Of a stretch of 64,000 nt of DNA, positions 48,840 to 56,508 are shown in pieces (the first letter of the stretch is position 1; each line of letters opens with the position of its first letter). This DNA is from Ramlibacter sp. WS9 (GTDB lineage: Bacteria; Pseudomonadota; Gammaproteobacteria; Burkholderiales; Burkholderiaceae_C). Below the pieces are notes generated by a model. That model saw only the letters and a list, made by a program, of their open reading frames with translations. It did no database searches and was not told the origin of the DNA. The stretch is from NCBI RefSeq assembly GCF_003797765.1, contig NZ_RKMB01000003.1, forward strand, positions 124,001 through 188,000, read 5' to 3'. The position numbers were made by a program, and so were the translations under genes.

Positions 48840-49853
48840 CTACGCTGCCAGCAGGGCGACGTTCGCCGTTTCCTTGATGGCCGTTTTCCAGCGCTCCTCG
48901 TCGTCATAGGTGGCTTCCCCGCTCATGAGCTCGTCCGTCAGGTAGTAGTGAATGGCTCTCACGATCCAGTTCATACCAAACCCCACGGAATCTTCGGAGA
49001 GCTCACCAATGACGCCTGCCGCGCCTTCCAGTGCCGTCCAGAATGCGCTGGCCTCGTGCGATAGCCGCCACCCCTCGTCGAACCTGTCACAGGCATAGAA
49101 GCGGGTATAGCACCATCCTTGCGCATTGATCGGGTAGAAGAGGTGCGCGTCGTACTGATCGAGGAGCGATTCGAGTTCCTTTTCGGTCCTGATGCCGCGG
49201 AAGACGAGCGGGCGGACGAAGAATCTTCCGCTGATCTCAATCTGGTCCCTCTCAAAGCCCTGCATCATCAGGTGCGACATGCTGCGCTTCTGGGCAAAGA
49301 GGATGGTCGCGAGCCTGTGTCCGGCGGCTGCCAGTGCGTTGGAGAGATTGAACAGATGGCGGTACTGCTCAATGCGCAACCGCTGGGCTTCATCGACGAC
49401 CATAAAGAAGATCTTGCACTCCGAGTTGAGGCAAGCAGTGCGAACGTGATCAATGATCAGCCGCTCCCAGTTGGTGAATTTGCGGCGAACCTCCGTGGCG
49501 TGCCCGAATGCCCCCAACATGTGCATGCAGAAGTCGGAATACTTCCGGCCCATTTCATCCTTGGCAACGACATACTCCAAGGCGATCCCAGGAATGTCCT
49601 GCGCCAAGCGGTCGAATACAACGTATGAACAATGAGTCTTTCCGATGCGCTGGGTTCCAGAGAACATGCACCCGCCGCTTCCTCGGATGACATCGGAGTA
49701 CACGGCGTCATAGACTTCGTCGGTGACGGGGGTCTGGGCGCGGTAGAACTCGCTGCGCATCGCGTGGCCCTGCATGATTGACTTCCGATAGTCAAGGTCG
49801 TGCAGACGCGAAAAATCCAGCCCAGCGCCGGTGGGCGGCTGCGGCGGTCTCAT
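48840..49853 (-). CDS. TnsC/TniB-like AAA+ ATPase of the transposon
   Basis: A 337-residue AAA+ regulator with Walker A G-T-Q-R-I-G-K72-T73 and Walker B FFMVVD154E155AQRL. Such ATPases link the TniQ-bound target to the TnsAB transposase and give target immunity. The start at 49853 overlaps the TnsB stop as ATGA. The Walker A sequence GTQRIGKT is less common than GxxGxGKT but keeps the lysine and threonine. Confidence 0.87.
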   Translation of the reverse strand: MRPPQPPTGAGLDFSRLHDLDYRKSIMQGHAMRSEFYRAQTPVTDEVYDAVYSDVIRGSGGCMFSGTQRIGKTHCSYVVFDRLAQDIPGIALEYVVAKDEMGRKYSDFCMHMLGAFGHATEVRRKFTNWERLIIDHVRTACLNSECKIFFMVVDEAQRLRIEQYRHLFNLSNALAAAGHRLATILFAQKRSMSHLMMQGFERDQIEISGRFFVRPLVFRGIRTEKELESLLDQYDAHLFYPINAQGWCYTRFYACDRFDEGWRLSHEASAFWTALEGAAGVIGELSEDSVGFGMNWIVRAIHYYLTDELMSGEATYDDEERWKTAIKETANVALLAA

Positions 49854-51799
49854 GACCCGCCCCCCGTCGCGCCCCGGCGCCATCGAGCACCGGCCGCGGG
49901 CCGAATCGGCGCGGGCTTGGACAACGGCGAACCCCGATGCAACATCGCCTCGAGGGTCGTCTTGTGCGGCCCCAGGTTGCCCGGGCCCATCATCCGGGCG
50001 ATCTTGTTGGCCTCGACACTCACCTTCGGGCTTTTGCGGAGCCCCTTTTCCGCCGCGATTCTGGCTAGATGGTCACCGTACAGCGCGACGGGATCGTCGT
50101 CCCGCCCATAGTCGAAGTCGTCCTTGCCCTTGGCGTGGATTATTTCCCGCCGAGTTTCCTTCGTGTGATACGAATGTGCCCAGTGGCCGGTGACCCAGAG
50201 CGGCCCGAACTCCGCGCCTCCTGGGTGATAGGCCTGAAGCGTCCTGAAGTCGTCATGGATGTGGATGGTGAGTGGTTTCCCGATCATGGTCCAAGCGTCC
50301 CGCAGAAGGTCGTTGGTATAGATTCCATCGATATGTTCGACGTACGGTTGTCGCTTCTCCGCGATGTTGCCCGCGACCGTTACTTCGAGGATTTCGTTGG
50401 GGAACTTCGGCGAATCCACCAACCCAGCGGGCCATCGCGGGATAACGCTTCCGCGAGATCCCGAGAACTCCCTCGCCAGTTCCTCGAGAGGTGTCGCATT
50501 GATCAACGACACTTGACGTGTGTTGTTGATCTGGGCCAAGGCGATGTCGACGACCTGCTGCACGTCCGACATCTTGATCTTCAACTTCACGGCCTTTCCC
50601 ACCGGATCATCCACCGCAGGATCGTCCGGACCGCTGCCGGTGGTGGAGGGGATGCGGCTCAGAAAGCGGGTCTGCAGCATGGCGAACACGTGCTCGACGG
50701 GTTGACGGGTGATCGGTCGGGCCAGCTCTCCGTACTGCAAAGCAATGCCGGTTCTGTCCACTGCGTACTCCAAGATGGAGTTCGCGTAGTGGACCAGGTC
50801 GTTGTCCACACGCATCATGGAGATGCGCGCTCCCAACACGCCCTCCACAACCCCAGCCGGCAAAGCCGCGCCCACCGGATAGCGCAGCCCCGGGATGGTC
50901 AGGGCCATCGGCTTCCACGGAGTGAGCAGGTGTTCCAGTACCTTCAGAACGTCGCTGGCAGAGACTCGCCGGCGCATGGAGATGAAATACGCGAGGACTG
51001 CTCCGGTGAACTCGTCGACCATGAGGCAGAGGCTGCAACGCTGCATGGGGACATGAATCTCCCGGTCCCCAATTTCGATGACCAAAGTCCCGATCAGCGG
51101 CAACTGCTGCTCGTCGTAGCACACAATGCTGAGGGCCCTGTGGGCCGTGAGCCAGCCGGTCTTTCCTGACCGGCTGTCCAGCCTTGCTTCATTGGCGGTC
51201 CCGTACTTTGCCCGGCGCAAGTCGGCGTCGCCCTGGACGAGCAGCTTGTTGATATGCCGACAAAGGGCGGAGTAGCCCTTGTTGCCCGTGTGGAGGGGAT
51301 AGTCCTTGGGCGTGAAGCCCCTCTTTTCCAGCCCCTCCATCATGTCGCGATGGATGGACTTCACGTTGATGCCGGCCTCTTTGACGCCGGAGCCAGATTT
51401 CCCCCTGGTGGCGTCGCGGATCAACTTGTTGATCCAGGTCTGTTCGCGCATGAGCTTGCCCCACCCGCCCGCGCTGCCAAAGCCGTCGGAAGTGCCATGG
51501 ACCGTCGCCTTCCGGACATAGGGCTTGCGCGTGGCGTGCGGCAGCAATCCTCGATAGCCTTGGACTTTTCCGTCGGGCCCTGGTTTGACGCAGTCGTGCA
51601 GCTTCTTGTTGAGCCAGGCGCGGCTAACGCCATGGGTTGCAAAGACCAAACGTGGCGGCTTTCCATCGAGGTACATGTCGACCGCGCCTTTGAGTGTGTT
51701 GAACCGCTCCCGCTGCTCCTCGGACATCATCGACGGCTCAACACCCGCCCAATTCTTGCGATCCAGCTTCTGCGCGGGAATGGAGCGTGGGAACGTCAT
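49850..51799 (-). CDS. tnsB: TnsB-like DDE transposase
   Basis: A 649-residue Mu/TnsB-type integrase. An N-terminal DNA-binding region is followed by an RNase H-like core. Likely catalytic residues are D229 (SIVCYDEQQ), D332 (MMRVDNDLVHY) and E369 (RQPVEHVFAML), with 36 residues between the last two. The conserved strand LMVDEFTGAVLAYFIS lies between the first two. It joins the 3' transposon ends to target DNA. Start 51799 overlaps the TnsA stop (ATGA); the longer frame is read-through of tnsA in another phase. Confidence 0.87.
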   Translation of the reverse strand: MTFPRSIPAQKLDRKNWAGVEPSMMSEEQRERFNTLKGAVDMYLDGKPPRLVFATHGVSRAWLNKKLHDCVKPGPDGKVQGYRGLLPHATRKPYVRKATVHGTSDGFGSAGGWGKLMREQTWINKLIRDATRGKSGSGVKEAGINVKSIHRDMMEGLEKRGFTPKDYPLHTGNKGYSALCRHINKLLVQGDADLRRAKYGTANEARLDSRSGKTGWLTAHRALSIVCYDEQQLPLIGTLVIEIGDREIHVPMQRCSLCLMVDEFTGAVLAYFISMRRRVSASDVLKVLEHLLTPWKPMALTIPGLRYPVGAALPAGVVEGVLGARISMMRVDNDLVHYANSILEYAVDRTGIALQYGELARPITRQPVEHVFAMLQTRFLSRIPSTTGSGPDDPAVDDPVGKAVKLKIKMSDVQQVVDIALAQINNTRQVSLINATPLEELAREFSGSRGSVIPRWPAGLVDSPKFPNEILEVTVAGNIAEKRQPYVEHIDGIYTNDLLRDAWTMIGKPLTIHIHDDFRTLQAYHPGGAEFGPLWVTGHWAHSYHTKETRREIIHAKGKDDFDYGRDDDPVALYGDHLARIAAEKGLRKSPKVSVEANKIARMMGPGNLGPHKTTLEAMLHRGSPLSKPAPIRPAAGARWRRGATGGGS

Positions 51800-52527
51800 G
51801 CCAGGTCGCACGGCGTCACCGCCGTGGCCCAAGAAAGCTTTCGGGACAGATTGACCGTGATCGTCCCCTTCTGATGAGCCCGGAAAATCGCCGCGAAGAC
51901 CAAGCGCCACTCCAGGTGCAACGCGTCGTGAATTCCCGCCAAGCTTGTTTTGCCCGCGTCGTAGACTGCGGCGGCCACACGTTTTTCCAGTTCCACGGTT
52001 GGAACGGCGCGCGCTTCCCTCAGGACCGCTTCGACGTCCAGCCAATTCAAGAGGACGAGACGTTTCGCAAACGCGTCCTCGTCGGTGAAGAATCTCCAGG
52101 AGATTCCCGCCTTCTCACGTCTTGCTTCCAGGACCTTCTGCTGGGCGATGGCACGCGCGTCGGTACCGATCTCGTCGCTGTACTTCACCTCCCGGATTTC
52201 GCGGCGGAAGTCTCGATAGTGGACGACGGCGTCGGGTTTGGTGCTGAAAAGCTCGCCGCCGATGTCTGCGATGATCCTCTCTGGGTCGATGTCGTATCGG
52301 ACGACGGTTTGGTCGGCCTCCAGGTCAAGGAGGTTGGCGAGCTCTATGTCGCTCGTGACAACCAACTCCTTGCGGACCTTTTCCCCGTAGATGAATGAGA
52401 TGTTGCCATTCGCCTTTCCGCGGTCTTGTGCGGCCTTCCGGACAGCCTTGGCGGCCTTTAGGGGTTGCCTTGCTCGGGCGTTCTTGACTACGGATGCATC
52501 CATGGCCTTTCGCGGCCCACGAACCAC
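51796..52527 (-). CDS. tnsA: TnsA-like endonuclease
   Basis: A 243-residue TnsA-type restriction-fold nuclease that cuts the 5' transposon ends. The catalytic set is visible as E62 (TSDIELAN), D99 (STKPDAVVHY) and E113-V-K115 (REVKYSDE), matching the E...D...QxK pattern of Tn7 TnsA. The presence of TnsA implies cut-and-paste movement. The start is a GTG at 52527 with GAGG only three bases upstream; ATG 52503 is an alternative. Confidence 0.82.
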   Translation of the reverse strand: MVRGPRKAMDASVVKNARARQPLKAAKAVRKAAQDRGKANGNISFIYGEKVRKELVVTSDIELANLLDLEADQTVVRYDIDPERIIADIGGELFSTKPDAVVHYRDFRREIREVKYSDEIGTDARAIAQQKVLEARREKAGISWRFFTDEDAFAKRLVLLNWLDVEAVLREARAVPTVELEKRVAAAVYDAGKTSLAGIHDALHLEWRLVFAAIFRAHQKGTITVNLSRKLSWATAVTPCDLA

Positions 52528-52870
52528 TTTCCTCTTGAAAACACCTTCCCACGGCGCTATATTTCAAGCGTCGAGCGATCAAGGTGCGACATTGGAAATA
52601 GGAAAACGGCCCGTTGCAGCGGGCCGTTTTGCTTTTGGTGACTTGTGGGGGTAGCGTCTCCTTTGACGAAACCGTTATCTCTAGCTCAGCTGGCCGAGAT
52701 TTCAAGGAAAAGGCGCAAGAACGTCGCCGAATTCCGGGTAATCCCCAGGGACGTCAATGCGCTGGCTGCCAATACGCTCACACAAACCCGTTGACGCTAT
52801 CCACAATTGCCTTCAGCCGAGGCGGAGAGACGCCTGTGAAACGTCAACGCCTTTGCCAGTCCCGTTTCCT
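52528..52870. other. Intergenic region between tnsA and vapC, with terminator and probable element border
   Basis: A 343-base stretch without a confident gene. It holds the terminator at 52603-52630. A possible 43-codon frame starts at TTG 52663 on the plus strand, ends at 52794 and reads TKPLSLAQLAEISRKRRKN. A CTAGCTCAGCTGG string resembles a tRNA D-arm, but no acceptor stem or T-arm follows. The right end of the Tn7-like element is expected here. Confidence 0.5.
52603..52630. terminator. Strong intrinsic terminator
   Basis: AAAACGGCCCG and CGGGCCGTTTT form a perfect 11-bp stem around a six-base loop. On the plus strand it is followed by GCTTTT. The A/T arms make it potentially bidirectional. 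It insulates the transposition operon from the toxin-antitoxin side. Confidence 0.85.
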
Positions 52871-53293
52871 TCATGGGATGGCAGGCACCCACGGGTTGAT
52901 CAGGTGCACGTCGATCCCTTGGAAGTCTGCCGTGTTGCGCGTGACCAGGCTGAAGCCGTGCTCCTTGGCGGTCGCGGCGATCAGCGAGTCGCGCCAGGAC
53001 CTCGGATCGGGCACGTGCCATGGGGCGCACAGGCGCGCGCCGCGCAGCGTAAACGGCAAGATGCGCCCGTCGAACCGCTGCTCCAGCGCAACGAGCCAGG
53101 CCTTGAGCACCCCGCCCTGGGCCGCGTCCACACGGGCCTTGCGTCCCACGCCGATTCGCAGCTCCAGAACCGTTACGCTCGACAGGTACAGCGCCTCAAA
53201 CGCCTCTGCGGCCGCCCAGGCGCGCACCTCGGGCGATTGCTCGCGTTTGCCCGGCCGCAGCTCGGAGATCACGTTCGTATCCAGCAGGTGCAT
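52871..53293 (-). CDS. PIN-domain ribonuclease toxin (VapC/FitB-like)
   Basis: A 140-residue PIN-domain protein: D5 in LLDTNVISELRPG, Glu in VLELRIGVGR, Asp in SWRDSLIAATA and LVTRNTADF near the end make up the acidic metal site. The DTNVISE opening and length match the FitB/VapC group, which cleave tRNA or other RNA. It lies 12 bases after the antitoxin gene and is co-transcribed with it. It probably stabilises the adjacent mobile region. Confidence 0.9.
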   Translation of the reverse strand: MHLLDTNVISELRPGKREQSPEVRAWAAAEAFEALYLSSVTVLELRIGVGRKARVDAAQGGVLKAWLVALEQRFDGRILPFTLRGARLCAPWHVPDPRSWRDSLIAATAKEHGFSLVTRNTADFQGIDVHLINPWVPAIP

Positions 53294-53305
53294 TGGCTGG
53301 GCCTC

Positions 53306-53596
53306 TTAGTCGTCAAGGTCGGCGGGATTGACCACGCCTTCCAGACGCGTCGGCTCGAATTCGATGCCACCGGTAGCCGGCAAGCTGTCCATCACATCGA
53401 GCAGCGATTGGGGGGGCGCGCCCGAGTTTGAGAGACGGCGGAAGTCTTCGATTTTCATAAGCGCATAGGTGGGCCGGCCGCGGTCGGTGATGAACACAGG
53501 CCCTTTCTGAGCGGCGCGTTTGACGTTCGCCAGGTCGTGGGCGAACTCGCGCGACGAGAAGGTGGCAACGGGTTGCGGTTGGGGTTGAGCAGCCAT
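53306..53596 (-). CDS. Phd/YefM-type antitoxin
   Basis: A 96-residue antitoxin: VATFSSREFAHDLANVKRAAQKGPVFITDRGRPTYALM is the Phd/YefM DNA-binding fold, and the C-terminal tail (LPATGGIEFEPTRLEG) should wrap the PIN toxin. Phd antitoxins paired with PIN toxins are common. The AT-richer stretch 53610-53640 upstream would hold the autoregulated promoter. Confidence 0.88.
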   Translation of the reverse strand: MAAQPQPQPVATFSSREFAHDLANVKRAAQKGPVFITDRGRPTYALMKIEDFRRLSNSGAPPQSLLDVMDSLPATGGIEFEPTRLEGVVNPADLDD

Positions 53597-53687
53597 GACA
53601 GCGGGCCTCCTGACAATGTACTAATGTTAATACAAGTCGAATCGGGCGTCAAAAGGAGGCCACGGAATCTTGGCGCAGACGGTGCTC

Positions 53688-53851
53688 AACGACGCGGTAT
53701 TACGATTGTGCTGGTGGAACAGAACGCCCAGGCCGCGCTCGGCATTGCCGATGTCGGCTACGTGCTCGAAACCGGCACGGTGACATTGACCGGCACCGGT
53801 GCCCAGCTTCTGCAGAACGAGGATGTGAAGCGCGCCCATCTCGGCATGTGA
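53688..53851 (+). pseudogene. livF: Truncated livF (branched-chain amino acid ABC ATPase), C-terminal fragment
   Basis: About 53 codons remain of a LivF-type ATPase. RRGITIVLVEQNAQAALGIAD is the H-loop-preceding region, VGYVLETGTVTLTGTGAQLL is the typical LivF end, and the final residues are KRAHLGM. The Walker motifs and signature are missing, so it is non-functional. The break at about 53670-53690 is probably the right border of the inserted toxin-antitoxin/Tn7-like segment. It ends 43 bases before paaZ, so paaZ may once have belonged to a liv-containing aromatic-acid operon. Confidence 0.8.
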
Positions 53852-53894
53852 ACCCGTCGACCCTATTCAAGATAGCCAAGAAAGAACCATTCCC

Positions 53895-55946
53895 ATGTCC
53901 GCAAACCCCACCCTGCAGAGTTTCATCGGCGGCCGCTGGATCGGCAGCACGCCGTCCGCGGCCCTGGCCAGCGCGCTCGACGGCCGTGCCGTCTATCACA
54001 CCCACTCGGAGGCCATCGACTTTTCCGAGGCCGTCGACCATGCGCGGCGAAGCGGCGTGCAGCACCTTCTCAAGCTGGACTTCCAGTCGCGCGCCGCCCG
54101 GCTCAGAGCGCTGGGTGCCTGGCTTCTCGACAAGAAAGAGGAGCTGTACGAGATTTCGCGGCACACGGGCGCCACGCGCGCCGACAGCTGGATCGACATC
54201 GAAGGCGGCGCCGGCACCCTGCTGGCCTACGCAAGCCTGGGCGCCAATGAGCTGCCTTCGGGCAACCTGCTGCACGAAGGGCCCGCCATACCATTGGGCA
54301 AGCAGGGCCGGTTCGCGGGTACGCATATCCTGGTGCCGCGCGGCGGCGTCGCCGTCCACATCAATGCATTCAATTTCCCCGTCTGGGGGATGCTGGAGAA
54401 ATTCGCGCCCTGCTTCCTGGCGGGCATGCCTTGCATCGTCAAGCCCGCAACGGCCACCAGCTTCCTGACTGAAGCGGCGGTTCGCTTGATGCACGGCAGC
54501 GGGCTCTTGCCTGAAGGCAGCCTCCAACTGGTGATCGGCGGCACGGGCGATCTTCTGGATCGCCTGGACGGCCAGGACATCGTCACTTTCACCGGCTCTG
54601 CCGATACCGCCGCGAAGCTGCGCGCGCACCCCGGCCTGATCGCCCGTTCCGTGCCGTTCAACGCCGAGGCCGACAGCCTGAATTGCGCGATCCTCTCCGA
54701 CGAGATCACGCCCGACGATGAAGAGTTCGACCTCTTCGTGAAGGAAGTCGCCCGCGAGATGACCGTCAAGGCCGGCCAGAAATGCACGGCGATCCGTCGC
54801 GCGCTCGTGCCACGCAAGCACCTGGACGCGGTGGCGGAGAGGCTCTCCCAGCGGCTCGCGAAAGTCGTCGTGGGCGACCCGGCTATCGAAGGCGTGAAGA
54901 TGGGAGCCTTGGCCTCGAAGTCACAGCAGGCCGACGTCGCCGAGCGAGTCGCACAGCTCGCGCGCGGCAACGAAGTGGTTTTCGGCGACGGGGGTGCATT
55001 CAAGCCCACGGGCGACGGCGTCGCGAACGGCGCGTTCTTCTCGCCCACGCTCCTGGTGTGCCGCAATGCGGGCTTCGACAGCGCCGCGCACGACGTCGAG
55101 GCTTTCGGCCCGGTGAGCACGCTCATGCCCTACAGCGACCTGGACGAAGCGGTCGCGCTGGCGGCTCGCGGCAAGGGAAGCCTGGTCACGACCCTGGTCA
55201 CTCGCGATCCGCAGGTTGCGGCGCGGGTTGTCCCGGCGTTGGCCATCCATCACGGCCGCGTTCACATTCTCGACAACGAATCCGCGGCGGAGTCGACGGG
55301 CCATGGCTCTCCGCTGCCACTGTTGAAGCACGGCGGGCCCGGACGAGCGGGCGGCGGCGAGGAGTTGGGTGGCTTGCGTGGCGTAAAGCACTACCTTCAG
55401 CGCGCGGCCGTTCAGGGCTCGCCCACCATGCTGACCGCCGTCACCCGGGAGTACGTCAGGGGTGCGAAGGTGCAAGAGGAGCCGCTTCATCCCTTCCGCA
55501 AGCACTTCGAGGAACTTGCCATCGGTGATTCGCTGCTTACGCATCGGCGCACCGTCGGCGAAGCGGACATCGTCGCCTTCGGCGGGATCTCGGGCGACTA
55601 CTTCTACATGCACTTCGACGAGATCGCCGCCAAGGAAAGCCCGTTCGGCCAACGGATCGCGCACGGGTACTTCGTGTTGTCCGCTGCTGCGGGCTTGTTC
55701 GTCTCGCCAGCGAAGGGCCCGGTGCTGGCGAACTACGGCCTCGACACGCTGCGCTTCGTCAAGCCCGTGCCGATCGGCGACACCATCCAGGCTCGCCTGA
55801 CCTGCAAGCGGAAGATCGATCGCCCTGCGAAGAAGGGACAACCCCCGCAGGGTGTCGTCGCTTGGGACGTTCAAGTGACGAACCAGGACGGGGACCTGGT
55901 GGCCAGCTACGACATCCTCACCCTGGTGCTGAAGAAGGATGAATGA
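53895..55946 (+). CDS. paaZ: PaaZ: oxepin-CoA hydrolase / semialdehyde dehydrogenase
   Basis: A 683-residue bifunctional enzyme of phenylacetate breakdown, close to the 681 residues of E. coli PaaZ. Residues 1-520 are an aldehyde dehydrogenase with E258 (FNAEADSLN) and C297 (VKAGQKCTAIRR). Residues 535-683 are a MaoC-type hydratase with GDYFYMHFDE and FGQRIAHGYFVLS. The hydratase opens oxepin-CoA and the dehydrogenase oxidises the resulting semialdehyde. No other paa genes lie in the window, so the remaining pathway must be elsewhere or the enzyme serves another ring-opening route. Confidence 0.92.
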   Translation: MSANPTLQSFIGGRWIGSTPSAALASALDGRAVYHTHSEAIDFSEAVDHARRSGVQHLLKLDFQSRAARLRALGAWLLDKKEELYEISRHTGATRADSWIDIEGGAGTLLAYASLGANELPSGNLLHEGPAIPLGKQGRFAGTHILVPRGGVAVHINAFNFPVWGMLEKFAPCFLAGMPCIVKPATATSFLTEAAVRLMHGSGLLPEGSLQLVIGGTGDLLDRLDGQDIVTFTGSADTAAKLRAHPGLIARSVPFNAEADSLNCAILSDEITPDDEEFDLFVKEVAREMTVKAGQKCTAIRRALVPRKHLDAVAERLSQRLAKVVVGDPAIEGVKMGALASKSQQADVAERVAQLARGNEVVFGDGGAFKPTGDGVANGAFFSPTLLVCRNAGFDSAAHDVEAFGPVSTLMPYSDLDEAVALAARGKGSLVTTLVTRDPQVAARVVPALAIHHGRVHILDNESAAESTGHGSPLPLLKHGGPGRAGGGEELGGLRGVKHYLQRAAVQGSPTMLTAVTREYVRGAKVQEEPLHPFRKHFEELAIGDSLLTHRRTVGEADIVAFGGISGDYFYMHFDEIAAKESPFGQRIAHGYFVLSAAAGLFVSPAKGPVLANYGLDTLRFVKPVPIGDTIQARLTCKRKIDRPAKKGQPPQGVVAWDVQVTNQDGDLVASYDILTLVLKKDE

Positions 55947-56508
55947 GCGGCGCGGGTGTCGCGGCCAGCAGCAACGCATTGTGGTGCCTCCGGTCATGCG
56001 GGTGCACGTGTCCCGTAGTTTTCTGTTGCACCGCCCTACTCTACCGCTCACATTGACCGCCGCTAAGGGATAACCGCACCTGGATCGCCTCGAACGAAAG
56101 TCGACCGAAGCCTTGGAAATTGCCCTCCTGATGTTCGCAGGCTTTGTGACGAGGTGAGCAGCGCACCAGCGCATTGCACCAGCGCTGGCACCTTGCCGAA
56201 CTGTGGCCGCCAAAGCCGCTGCAACCGCCAGAAAACCGCGAGGCACGCGAGCACCACGAATGTGGAGGCAACCCAATACGAGGATGCAGAAGCACCATTG
56301 CGCAATTCATCGAAGAGCCGACCGAATATTCAGTTCCAACACTCCTCCAATTGAAGGATGCGCAATCACCGACAACCAAACAGAATTTGCCGCTGACGAC
56401 CTTACCCCTGGGATCGCTTGATAGGAACGCACAACAAATGCAGCGGCTTCGCCGCGGCGGTCGCGTTCCGGGCTTTCCCACACTGGGGCGGGTTGCAGGG
56501 AGCGAGTG
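55947..56508. other. Intergenic region between paaZ and the GH76-like gene
   Basis: 562 bases without a convincing gene. On the minus strand at 56063-56305 a short frame contains one membrane-like stretch (YWVASTFVVLACLAVFWRLQ), and a second frame at 56307-56579 ends just before it. Together they could be a decayed small membrane-protein gene, but there is no recognisable family. Nothing else was seen apart from the AGGGAG ribosome site of the next gene. Confidence 0.4.

Larger units (their letters stand above)
47252..52527 (-). mobile_element. Tn7-like transposition module (TnsA-TnsB-TnsC-TniQ)
   Basis: Four coupled genes encode a heteromeric transposase: a TnsA-type endonuclease, a TnsB-type DDE transposase, a TnsC/TniB-type ATPase and a TniQ target-site protein. 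All read leftward from about 52527. In Tn7-like elements the tns operon starts near the right end, which should be between 52528 and about 52870. I searched both flanks by eye for terminal repeats and a target duplication and did not find a convincing pair, so the outer limits are unknown. Confidence 0.85.

Noticed and set aside
46699..52591. TGTCGC at 46699 and its complement at 52586-52591 as possible ends of the Tn7-like element
   Set aside because: Only six bases match, the flanking five-base sequences differ, and the left copy lies within the BPSL0761-family gene.
52678..52710. tRNA-like D-arm string CTAGCTCAGCTGG near the expected transposon end
   Set aside because: No acceptor stem, anticodon arm or GGTTCGAATC-type T-arm could be formed around it; probably chance.
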